Source: Lentisphaeria bacterium (GTDB lineage Bacteria; Verrucomicrobiota; Lentisphaeria; Oligosphaerales; Oligosphaeraceae). Taken from it: 43,085 nt of DNA. The notes under the pieces are model-generated. The model did not search any database and was not told the origin of the DNA. It saw nothing but the letters and a program-made list of their open reading frames with translations. The stretch's first letter is position 1; every line of letters begins with the position of its first letter. Shown here one piece after another: positions 8,531 to 16,506 of the stretch. Where the stretch lies: contig JAEEYQ010000021.1 in assembly GCA_016288215.1 (NCBI GenBank), positions 1-43,085 of the forward strand. The letters run 5' to 3'. The position numbers were made by a program, and so were the translations under genes.

Positions 8531-8692
8531 TGGAACGCGAGCACCTCCTTCACGGCGGCATGAATCCTTTTCCCGTGATTTTCGACAATTCTGCCTCCAT
8601 CCAACTTGTAATCCCCATGAGGACGGACATAGTATCCATGAACAGCCATTGACAGACCGTCCCCGCATGCACCTCAATCAAAGGAGCCAACC

Positions 8693-9238
8693 ATGAAAAA
8701 CGTGCTTATCATTTCCGCTTCCCCCCGCAAGGGCGGCAATTCCGACCTGCTCTGCGATGAATTCGCCCGCGGCGCGACTGAGGCTGGGCATCAGGTGGAG
8801 AAAATCCGTCTTGCCGAGAAGAACGTGGGTTTCTGCGTCGCATGCTATGCCTGCCAGAAGCAGGGGAAATGCGTCAAGAACGACGATGCCAACGATATCA
8901 TCGAGAAGATGCTCGCCGCCGATGTCATTCTGTTGGCGACGCCCGTCTATTTCTACTCCATGGACGCGCAACTCAAGGCGCTCATCGACCGCACCTTCTC
9001 CCGTTGGAGTGACTTCAAACGCTTCAGCGGCACGGAGTTCTGGCTGGCGATGACCGCCGGAGACCAGCGCCACGAAATGATGACCGCCACGCTGGAAGGC
9101 CTGCGGGGCTTCATGCGCGACTGCATGGAAGGCTCCGTGGAGCGCGGCGTCCTCTATGGAACTGGCGCCTACGAGAAGGGCTCCATCAAGTCGCTGCCCG
9201 TCTTCAAGGAGGCCTATGAGGCGGGCAAGTCCTGCTGA
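8693..9238 (+). CDS. Flavodoxin-family NAD(P)H-dependent FMN reductase
   Basis: 181 aa flavodoxin-fold protein. The FMN phosphate loop SASPRKGGNSD is at residues 9-19 and the strand-loop PVYFYSMDAQLKALIDR is typical of the NADPH-dependent FMN reductase/iron-sulfur flavoprotein family. The cysteine cluster CVACYACQKQGKC near residue 48 matches the compact CxxCxxC...C pattern of that group, which can hold a [4Fe-4S] cluster or act as redox thiols. A clear AAAGGAG precedes the ATG. The substrate is unknown. Confidence 0.87.
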   Translation: MKNVLIISASPRKGGNSDLLCDEFARGATEAGHQVEKIRLAEKNVGFCVACYACQKQGKCVKNDDANDIIEKMLAADVILLATPVYFYSMDAQLKALIDRTFSRWSDFKRFSGTEFWLAMTAGDQRHEMMTATLEGLRGFMRDCMEGSVERGVLYGTGAYEKGSIKSLPVFKEAYEAGKSC

Positions 9239-9299
9239 TCAAGGTGAATGCGCGGCGCCGTCGCCGTGGAGCGTGGCGGTGGCCAACGAAAGAGCTTCC

Positions 9300-9635
9300 A
9301 TGAACGCGTTTATTGCATATTGTGGGCTGGACTGCGAAACCTGCGAAGCCCGTCTGGCGACCATCAACCATGATGATGAGCTGCGGCGGAAGGTGGCGGC
9401 GGCGTGGTCGAAACTGAACGGAGTGGAGATCACTCCAGACATGATTCATTGCGTCGGCTGTCGCGTGGAGGGCGTCAAGACTCCTTATTGCGAGTCCCTT
9501 TGCCCTATCCGCCAATGCGCCATGAAGCGGAAGATGGAGACCTGCGGGGACTGTGGTGAATTGGAGACCTGCGAAAAGGTCTCCATGATTTTCCGCAACA
9601 ACGAGGAGGCTCGCCGTCGGTTAAGGCGCTCGTGA
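9300..9635 (+). CDS. DUF3795 cysteine-rich protein
   Basis: 111 aa. It opens FIAYCGLDCETCEARLAT, the hallmark of DUF3795, and contains further pairs (HCVGC, CESLCPIRQC, CGDCGELETC) suggesting zinc or Fe-S binding. Its function is unknown. It follows the flavodoxin-family gene by about 60 bases, a pairing that would suit a small redox module, but that is inference. ATG 9300 is chosen because the family motif begins a few residues later. The stop is embedded in the following terminator. Confidence 0.85.
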   Translation: MNAFIAYCGLDCETCEARLATINHDDELRRKVAAAWSKLNGVEITPDMIHCVGCRVEGVKTPYCESLCPIRQCAMKRKMETCGDCGELETCEKVSMIFRNNEEARRRLRRS

Positions 9636-9675
9636 AGAGCGATGACCGCCGCAGCCCCCCAAAGCTCTTTTTTTT
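9635..9675 (+). terminator. Probable intrinsic terminator after the DUF3795 gene
   Basis: AAGAGC (9635-9640) pairs with GCTCTT (9664-9669) around a long loop and runs into T residues (9668-9675). The stem is short, but the T-run is strong and the position directly after the stop codon is right. Confidence 0.62.
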
Positions 9676-9714
9676 GAATGTTATCATATCTTATTTCATG
9701 TCAATAGGTTGCAA

Positions 9715-12700
9715 ATGAAGAACATTGTCTTTCTAACCTTGATTTCGGCATTGGGGCTGATGGCGGAGAATCTCTTTTTGAATTCGTCCTTTGAACAGCT
9801 GGACGCCAATGGCATGCCTATGGAATGGCGTTGCGATCGCGGAAGTGCCAACGCCACGTTCCAAGTGATGGATGGTGGCCGCACGGGAGGCCATTGCCTG
9901 AAAGTGACCAACCCCAGCGAGTTCGCCCCCCACGTGTTCGGCTCGTTGATTCAGCAGGTCGATGACCTGGAGCCGGGTCCCTATACCATTTCCTTCTATA
10001 TGAAATCCGCCGACCATGGCGTGGTCTGGTTTGGCGGCGGCGACCAATGGCGGCATCGTCGCGGCGTGAAGGAAGACACGACGCAGTGGACGCGAATCAT
10101 CGGCACTTTCACGTTGACGGAGAAGGACATCCCCTTTGAGTTCCGCTTCAACACGGACTCCAAGACTGACGAGATTCTGCTGGACGACTTTCAGTTGGAG
10201 GAAGGAACCGAGGCGACGGAATACGAAGCGAAGTCCGTTGGCATTGCGCAGGGCAGTGGAAAATTCACCTTCATCAAGGCGAATCCTCTTGACCAAATCC
10301 TCTGGAGACTGCGGCGGCGGGACAATCTGATTTCCCATGGCTCCTTTGAGCAGACCGCCGCCGTGCGTCCTCAGGACTGGATGTGGGACAAGCGGAACAC
10401 GGATTCCAGCTTCCAGATTCTGACGGGGGATGCGGTCGATGGCAAGAACTATGTCCGTCTGTCGAACAAGACGGCATTTGGTCCCCATGTCTACGGGTGG
10501 ATGGGTCATCTTGGAGATGTAATTACTTCTCCTGGAAAGACTTACACAATCGGTCTCTTTGCCAGGACACAAACCGGAGGCGCGGCGTGGTTTGGCGGCG
10601 GCCCCGATTGGAGGGTCCGCAAGATGATTCCATCGACGGGGACGGAATGGAAATGGGTCATGCACACCTTTCAGGCCACATCGGAAACCTTTTCTTTCAT
10701 GATTGTCTGTGACGCGCCAACGTCCAGCCTGGATGTGGACTATGTGTTCATGACGGAGGGCAGTCTGCCGGAGCTTGACGAAACGGAGACCGTTCTGCCC
10801 GATGGCCTCACGCTGGAGATGCAGCCCTCCATGAATGACCGCCGACGCTGGAACGAGGAAAAATACTCCGAAACAGAGTGGTTTTTCGGAAAGGGCGACA
10901 TGGTGTTTAAAGGCGAGGTGACATCTTCCCAACCCGGCCAGCCCCATGAGCTGACCATGGAAATCCTGACGGCGGATGGCCAACGGGTTGGATTTGCCCA
11001 AACGGCACTTCCGGAGCGGAAGACGGGAGGGTGGATGTTCAAATTGCGGATGATTCCCTCGCCAACGGAGGGACATGCCTTCACGTTCCACGCGACACTG
11101 AGGCGAAACGACGAGCTGGTCGCCGTTTGGGAGACGTCCATGAACGGGGTGCTGCTTCCTCACATCCACATGCGGCTGGAGGCCATGAAAGCGCGGCGGG
11201 ATGCGCTAGCGGCGGCCATTGAGACGCTTCCTGGCCTGCAGCGTCCCTCGGAACTGCATCTGGCGGTGATTCTTGCGGACCGCTTTTTCAACTATATTCT
11301 GACGGATGCACAACACGGCTTCGTCAACCGCGCATGGGTCCAGCTGGACGAACTGGACACGCTGCTGACCGAGGCCACTCAAAATCTGGAGGACATCCGT
11401 GCCGGCCGGGCGGGGTTGCCATTGAACATCCCCCTATATCAGACCAGTCCCATCCGCGCGGACGGCGCCGTCTTCCGCGCCACGGTTCGCGACTCCGACG
11501 GCAAGGTCAGGGCCGACAGTCCTGTCTTCTTCTCTGGCTACGGCCATTTCAGTCAGGTGGTGGAGGATTTGGAGACCTTTTCGGACTACGGCGTCAACTG
11601 CATTCAAATTGAGCTGGGCCCCCGAGGCACCGTCATGGAAGATGGCTCCATCGACATGACCGCCATCAACCGAGTCGTGAAGGTGCTGGACACGGCGGCG
11701 GCTTCCAACGTCTCCGTCGTCCTGCTGCTGAGCCCACACTACTTCCCCCAATGGGCCATGGACAGATGGCCGGAGCTGGGCAACTGCAAAGGCGGCTTCT
11801 TCTATTACTGTACCCACTCCCCCAAATCCTTCTCCGTCATCGAGGCCTATCTGCGGGCCATCATTCCCGCCATCAAGGACCATCCCGCTCTCCATTCCGT
11901 CTGTCTGAGCAATGAGCCACTTTGTTTGGACTCGACCCGCTGTGATGTTGTTAAATCGTTGTGGCCAAAATGGTTAGAGAAAAAACACGGCACTGTGAAG
12001 CAGCTCAATGAAACCTGGCGGAGCGCCTATGAAAGCTTTGCGGATGTGCCTGTGCCCACGGCATTCCATCATGGGGCCTTGGGCTATGACTACATGCAGT
12101 TCAACCAGGAGACCTTTGCGGACTTCCATCGACGGATGGCGGACGTGATCCACGACATGGCTCCTCGCCTTCCCGTCCATGTGAAGATCATGATGGGAGC
12201 CCACTTCTGGCGCCACCCCCATGGCCTGTGGAGCATCGACCCCGAATTGTTCTCTCAGCTCAGCGACTACAACGGAAACGACAACTACTGCTCCACCCGT
12301 CCCTCTCAAGACGGCTTCTGGGCCAGTGGCCTCTGCTCCTATCTGATACGCACGGACTTCCAGCGCAGCATGAAGAATGTGCCAGTCTGTGATACGGAGA
12401 ACCACATCATCGCGGACCGAGACCTTTCGGTCATGGCTCCCGAACACGTGAGCTCCGCTCTCTTCCAAGGAGCACTCCATGGGCGGACCTGCTCCGACAT
12501 CTGGGTTTGGGAGCGGACAAACTACGAGCTAGGCGACTTCGGCGGCAGCGTGCTGCATCGTCCGCGGCACATCATGGCCGTGGCCAAAGCCAACTGGAAT
12601 GTGAACCGGCTGGGGGAGGACATGGTCGCCCTTCAGCAGCGAAAACCCCAGGTGGCCATCTTCTGGTCCATGGCCACCAATGTGTGGGCAGATTCGCCAA

Positions 12701-13308
12701 ACGCCACCATGGACGCGCTTTACCGCCAGCTGCTGTGCCTGGACCAGCCGGTTGGCTTCTTCACGGAGCGGATGTTGGGGAAGATCGCCGCCACAGGTGC
12801 GCTTCCGCCCCATCTGGCGGACACCAAACTGCTCTTCATCCCCAAGGCGACCCATGTGCCGACGGAGGCGCGGAAGGGGCTTGAGGTCATGAAAAGCCTA
12901 GGCGTCGCGTTGGTGACCGTCAATGGCCCCATCGATCACGATGACTATGACAACCCGTTGTCCGCCTCCCTTCAATATGAGCCTATCTCATTGGAGACCA
13001 AAGGGAACCGCTTCCAGCCCGTGCTGCTGGACTCCCTGCGGCGGCATGGCCTCGAGCCAGTGGCGCTGGCGTTGGATTCGGAAGGGAAGCCTCTCTACGG
13101 ATGCGAGGTCCGCTCCGCCCTCTCCGGAGAGAATCGACTGGTCACCCTCTGCAACTACACCTGCAAGCCCATGGACGCTGTGCTGTCCGTCAATGGCAGG
13201 CCATCCGTCGTTTTCGACTGTCTGAAGCGAGAGAAACAGGAGAACCCGCTGACGCTACGGCCCCTGGAGCCGCTGGTTCTACGCGTACTTCCTTCTCGAA
13301 AGGATTGA
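9715..13308 (+). CDS. Secreted GH42-like beta-galactosidase-type glycosidase
   Basis: 1197 aa. A signal peptide (MKNIVFLTLISALGLMA) is followed by two similar carbohydrate-binding-like beta-sandwich domains, each opening with 'NL...SFEQ' (about residues 22-170 and 205-370). A (beta/alpha)8 barrel from about residue 610 carries NEP near residue 732 (candidate acid/base Glu) and CDTEN near 895 (candidate nucleophile Glu), as in clan GH-A family 42. A Rossmann-like segment (KPQVAIFWSMATNVW...) matches the GH42 trimerisation domain. It probably cleaves beta-galactosides outside the cytoplasm. The start ATG 9715 follows an AGG; TTG 9709 is possible. The next gene begins seven bases after its stop. 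Confidence 0.82.
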   Translation: MKNIVFLTLISALGLMAENLFLNSSFEQLDANGMPMEWRCDRGSANATFQVMDGGRTGGHCLKVTNPSEFAPHVFGSLIQQVDDLEPGPYTISFYMKSADHGVVWFGGGDQWRHRRGVKEDTTQWTRIIGTFTLTEKDIPFEFRFNTDSKTDEILLDDFQLEEGTEATEYEAKSVGIAQGSGKFTFIKANPLDQILWRLRRRDNLISHGSFEQTAAVRPQDWMWDKRNTDSSFQILTGDAVDGKNYVRLSNKTAFGPHVYGWMGHLGDVITSPGKTYTIGLFARTQTGGAAWFGGGPDWRVRKMIPSTGTEWKWVMHTFQATSETFSFMIVCDAPTSSLDVDYVFMTEGSLPELDETETVLPDGLTLEMQPSMNDRRRWNEEKYSETEWFFGKGDMVFKGEVTSSQPGQPHELTMEILTADGQRVGFAQTALPERKTGGWMFKLRMIPSPTEGHAFTFHATLRRNDELVAVWETSMNGVLLPHIHMRLEAMKARRDALAAAIETLPGLQRPSELHLAVILADRFFNYILTDAQHGFVNRAWVQLDELDTLLTEATQNLEDIRAGRAGLPLNIPLYQTSPIRADGAVFRATVRDSDGKVRADSPVFFSGYGHFSQVVEDLETFSDYGVNCIQIELGPRGTVMEDGSIDMTAINRVVKVLDTAAASNVSVVLLLSPHYFPQWAMDRWPELGNCKGGFFYYCTHSPKSFSVIEAYLRAIIPAIKDHPALHSVCLSNEPLCLDSTRCDVVKSLWPKWLEKKHGTVKQLNETWRSAYESFADVPVPTAFHHGALGYDYMQFNQETFADFHRRMADVIHDMAPRLPVHVKIMMGAHFWRHPHGLWSIDPELFSQLSDYNGNDNYCSTRPSQDGFWASGLCSYLIRTDFQRSMKNVPVCDTENHIIADRDLSVMAPEHVSSALFQGALHGRTCSDIWVWERTNYELGDFGGSVLHRPRHIMAVAKANWNVNRLGEDMVALQQRKPQVAIFWSMATNVWADSPNATMDALYRQLLCLDQPVGFFTERMLGKIAATGALPPHLADTKLLFIPKATHVPTEARKGLEVMKSLGVALVTVNGPIDHDDYDNPLSASLQYEPISLETKGNRFQPVLLDSLRRHGLEPVALALDSEGKPLYGCEVRSALSGENRLVTLCNYTCKPMDAVLSVNGRPSVVFDCLKREKQENPLTLRPLEPLVLRVLPSRKD

Positions 13309-13314
13309 AGCCCA

Positions 13315-15060
13315 ATGACTTACTGGAACACCATCGCCGATGCCTATCAGCAGGAGACCCACATCTCCACTGACGATTTCCACTATGGTCCACTGCTGCC
13401 CGGCGACCGCGAGCTGCATCTGCTTCCCGATGCGCTGGAGGGGCTGACCTGTCTGGAAGTCGGTTCCGGAGCCGCACAGAATTCCATTGTGCTGGCGAAG
13501 CGAGGGGCCGTCTGCACCGCCATCGATCTTTCGCAGGCACAGCTGCGCCATGCGGCGGCGCTGGCCTCTGCAAACAATGTCCGGCTGGAGCTGTTCTGCG
13601 GTGACATGGAGGCGTTGCCTCTGCCCAAAGGACGGCTGTTCGACGTGGTCCATTCCGTCCATGCCCTTTCCTTCGCCGTTGACTGGCGGCGGGCGCTCTC
13701 CGCCATGTGCCACATGCTCCGGCCCGGCGGGCTTCTGGTTCTGGCCACCGTCCATCCATTGGCCAACCGTGAATGGCTGGAGCTGGACAACGAGACCGGA
13801 ATCTTCCTCAACCATTATTTTGCCCCCGTCAGCGATGTGCGCATTGATGGCGAGGGCCATGAATGCATTAGCCAACCCATTCCCCTTCAGCAACTTATGG
13901 AATGGCTTCAGAATGAGGGGCTGGTGGTGGAGCGCATTTTGGAGCCGGAGCCGCCGTCCCTTCCGGCTGGCGGCAGTCTGACAGAGCGGGTTCCCTATTG
14001 GAGCGATGCCTGGCTGGAGCACGAGGCGGAAATGCACGAAGTCCCCTACACGCTGATTGTCACCGCCAGAAAGACCAGCCCCACCATGGTTCAAAGCCCC
14101 TGCATCGACCAGCCGGACATGCCGGCGGCGGAAATGGAGCGGCAGCGTCTTCTGGAGGCGATGCCACGACTGCAGTTGCGGGCCACCGTGATGCAGGAAA
14201 TTCGTAACTTCTTCCAGAAGAGGGAGTTTCTGGAAGTGGAGACTCCTGTGCGCATCGCCACCGCCGCCTTGGAGGACTACATTGACGCCGAACCCTCCGG
14301 CAAGGCGTGGCTGCGGACTTCTCCCGAGCTGCACATGAAGCGGATGATGGCCGCCGGCTACAGCCGGCTGTTTCAGATGGGCCCCTGCTTCCGCATGGGA
14401 GAGCAGGGACAGCGGCACCTGCCTGAATTCGCCATGTTGGAGTGGTATCGGGCCCAGGCGGACTGGCGGCAGGTTCTGGAGGACACCATCCAACTGCTTC
14501 GCCATCTCCTAAGGCAGTGCAAACACGGCACTTGTTGTCCTTTCAGAGGGCAGATGATCGATTTTGGCGCTCCATGGGAGGAGCTGACCGTCGAAAACGC
14601 CTTCCTGCAATATGCGAACACCGACGTGGACGCCGCCATTCAAGCGGGTGAGTTCGAGCAGATTCTGGTGGAGAAGGTGGAGCCCCATTTGGGCAACAGC
14701 TGCCCCACCGTGCTGACGGAGTACCCGTTGGCCTGCAGTGGCTTAAGCCGTGCCATCCCGAGCCGCCCCGAGCGGGTGGAGCGGTGGGAGCTCTATGTGG
14801 CGGGGCTGGAGTTGGGCAACGCCTGCAGCGAGCTGGTGGACCCGCCGGAGCAGCTGCGGCGCTTTCAGGCCTGCGCTGCCCTGCGGAAGGCCGACCGCCG
14901 CGAGGTCTATCCGCTGGACCAGCCTTTCATGGATGCCATGCGGCTGGGCATGCCGCCCACCGCTGGTGTGGCCATCGGTCTGGACCGGCTCATGATGATT
15001 CTCTGCAACTGCGATGACATCGCGCAGGTGGTGGCCTTCCCCACCGAGGGACAGGGATGA
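13315..15060 (+). CDS. Methyltransferase-EpmA fusion (EF-P lysyl ligase)
   Basis: 581 aa made of two domains. Residues 1-255 are a class I SAM-dependent methyltransferase: motif I LEVGSGAAQ at 47-55, acidic motif II TAIDLSQAQL, then motif IV-VI (DVVHSVHALSF, MLRPGGLLVLATVHPL). Residues about 262-581 are EpmA/GenX/PoxA, the class II LysRS-like ligase that attaches beta-lysine to elongation factor P: QEIRNFFQKREFLEVETPVR, RTSPELHMKRMMAAG, motif 2 QMGPCFRMGEQGQRHLPEFA and motif 3 GVAIGLDRLMMIL. Stand-alone EpmA is about 325 aa, so the ligase half is complete. Neither efp nor epmB is in the window. Its stop overlaps the next start (ATGA). Confidence 0.9.
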   Translation: MTYWNTIADAYQQETHISTDDFHYGPLLPGDRELHLLPDALEGLTCLEVGSGAAQNSIVLAKRGAVCTAIDLSQAQLRHAAALASANNVRLELFCGDMEALPLPKGRLFDVVHSVHALSFAVDWRRALSAMCHMLRPGGLLVLATVHPLANREWLELDNETGIFLNHYFAPVSDVRIDGEGHECISQPIPLQQLMEWLQNEGLVVERILEPEPPSLPAGGSLTERVPYWSDAWLEHEAEMHEVPYTLIVTARKTSPTMVQSPCIDQPDMPAAEMERQRLLEAMPRLQLRATVMQEIRNFFQKREFLEVETPVRIATAALEDYIDAEPSGKAWLRTSPELHMKRMMAAGYSRLFQMGPCFRMGEQGQRHLPEFAMLEWYRAQADWRQVLEDTIQLLRHLLRQCKHGTCCPFRGQMIDFGAPWEELTVENAFLQYANTDVDAAIQAGEFEQILVEKVEPHLGNSCPTVLTEYPLACSGLSRAIPSRPERVERWELYVAGLELGNACSELVDPPEQLRRFQACAALRKADRREVYPLDQPFMDAMRLGMPPTAGVAIGLDRLMMILCNCDDIAQVVAFPTEGQG

Positions 15061-15677
15061 CGGTGCCACTTCCGACCATCCAGATTCTGTCCGTCACGGT
15101 GCCGGTGGAGGCCATCTGCCGCCGTTTGGGCGCCTGCGGCGCGGCCACGCCTGTCCAACGCCATGCCGTGGAGGCCCTTTTGCCCGCGATTCAGACCGCC
15201 CTTCCCGCCAAAGGCAGCTATGCCCTTCGAACCATTCATTGGGTGAGCGAGGACCAAGTCCAGCTGGAGGGGGGCGATGTCATTCAAAGTAGAAATGTTG
15301 CTAAATTATTGCAGGGAAATGATTTAGCATGGTTTTCAGCAGTGACGGTCGGTTCACGGCTTCCCGACTTGGCACGGCAGGCTATGGCGAAAGGGGACGG
15401 TACCAACGCCCTCATTTTGGACGCCGCCGGCAGCGAATGCGTGGAGGAGGCCATGAATTGGCTGCAGGCCATGGCGACCCGCCAGCTGCTCTCTCGTCGT
15501 CTGGCTTTGGACAGCCGTCGCTTCTCCGTCGGCTACGGCGATTGGGCTTTGTCAGACCAACGACTGTATTTTCAGATGCTTCCCATGGAGCAGATGGGCG
15601 TCCGTCTCGGCCCCGCCTTCCTCATGGAGCCGGAGAAGACCATCACCGCCATCGCCGGCGTGCGGAAAATTCGTTAA
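15057..15677 (+). CDS. B12-dependent methionine synthase activation-domain protein
   Basis: 206 aa. The C-terminal half has the MetH activation-domain signature: DSRRFSVGYGDWALSDQ, MEQMGVRLGPAFLMEPEKTITAIAGV. In MetH this domain binds SAM and reductively remethylates inactive cob(II)alamin. Here it is a separate polypeptide, as in organisms where MetH is split. The start codon overlaps the stop of the methyltransferase-EpmA gene, so it is co-translated with it. The MetH core is not in the window. Codons 75-93 are unusually AT-rich compared with the rest. Confidence 0.78.
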   Translation: MTVPLPTIQILSVTVPVEAICRRLGACGAATPVQRHAVEALLPAIQTALPAKGSYALRTIHWVSEDQVQLEGGDVIQSRNVAKLLQGNDLAWFSAVTVGSRLPDLARQAMAKGDGTNALILDAAGSECVEEAMNWLQAMATRQLLSRRLALDSRRFSVGYGDWALSDQRLYFQMLPMEQMGVRLGPAFLMEPEKTITAIAGVRKIR

Positions 15678-15716
15678 ACTATTTAAAATCAGCAATCAAC
15701 GGCTTATTCTGAGGGA

Positions 15717-16133
15717 TTAGAGAAGTGATTTTAAGGCCAGAAAGTCCGTTGGCGTGAGCACAGGAATGTTGTCCAGTGGGAAATGTTTGACATTTCGCGT
15801 GATGATGTAGTCCGCCTCGCAATATGCGGCCGTGTAGAACTGGACGGCGTACTCAAAGTCGGAAATGGATGAGGATATGGCTTTGTCCAGCAACGACACC
15901 GTCAGGTCAATGGGAGTCAGGACGTTTCTGAATTCACGAAGTTTGTTCCGCATGGTTCTGGCTGTGATAAATTTGCGCAATACATAGGAGACAGTGCACA
16001 GGGTCAGAGCGGAAATGTAGCCTTCCGCCTTGCCTGTTTCGCAAAGATTGAAAACCGCGCGGGACTCCGCCAAAAACGGCTCTCTGGCCGCGATGACATC
16101 GATGACGACATTGGTGTCAAGAAAAAGCTTCAT
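15717..16133 (-). CDS. PIN-domain toxin (VapC-like ribonuclease)
   Basis: 138 aa. The N-terminus KLFLDTNVVIDV carries the first catalytic Asp; SDFEYAVQFYTAAYCEADYI and ITRNVKHF carry the later acidic residues and the typical PIN C-terminal block. PIN toxins are Mg-dependent endoribonucleases kept silent by a partner antitoxin. The ATG overlaps the stop of the upstream antitoxin gene, the usual arrangement for such pairs. Confidence 0.9.
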   Translation of the reverse strand: MKLFLDTNVVIDVIAAREPFLAESRAVFNLCETGKAEGYISALTLCTVSYVLRKFITARTMRNKLREFRNVLTPIDLTVSLLDKAISSSISDFEYAVQFYTAAYCEADYIITRNVKHFPLDNIPVLTPTDFLALKSLL

Positions 16134-16399
16134 TTGCCAAGACCGTGTTTTTCAGAAAGCACATTGCTCATAAATTCTTTTTCATCAAACTCTTTGGGCA
16201 GTTTTACGATTCCAGTGAGAGACTCTGTCAACGGCCCGACTCGTTGACTGAAATCATCTTGTGCCGCTGACATTTTGGCTTTCGCCTTGATGAAATTCAC
16301 GAACATGGAGGAAATGCTTGTGTTTTCCAGCCGAGCCTGCTTTTCTGCAAGGGATATGATCTCGGGGGGAGCGGTCAGGGTAAGTTTTGACATTGCCAT
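16130..16399 (-). CDS. DUF6364-type antitoxin
   Basis: 89 aa. The N-terminus SKLTLTAPPEIISLAEKQAR then ENTSISSMFVNFI resembles the ribbon-helix-helix-like DUF6364 antitoxins (beta strand, then two helices with an S-x-S turn). The C-terminal tail is charged and would wrap the toxin. Start at 16399 is chosen because GGAGG (+ strand 16405-16409 complement) stands seven bases upstream. It overlaps the toxin gene by four bases. It probably represses its own promoter through the palindrome at 16419-16447. Confidence 0.85.
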   Translation of the reverse strand: MAMSKLTLTAPPEIISLAEKQARLENTSISSMFVNFIKAKAKMSAAQDDFSQRVGPLTESLTGIVKLPKEFDEKEFMSNVLSEKHGLGK

Positions 16400-16418
16400 G
16401 GGAATGCCTCCAAAAGTC

Positions 16419-16447
16419 ACACGTATTATCGTTGACAAAATACGTGT
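16419..16447 (-). promoter_or_regulatory. Operator/promoter of the toxin-antitoxin operon
   Basis: ACACGTATT (16419-16427) and AATACGTGT (16439-16447) are perfect 9-bp inverted arms separated by 11 bp. On the minus strand a GATAAT -10-like hexamer lies between the arms, with TTTCAA about 16 bp upstream, so a protein on the palindrome would block the promoter. This fits conditional autoregulation by an RHH antitoxin-toxin complex. Confidence 0.75.
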
Positions 16448-16506
16448 TGAAAGGACAAGATGCAAGCGGTCAGAGGGAGTATTCGAAACATTTTGACGGT
16501 GGCCTG

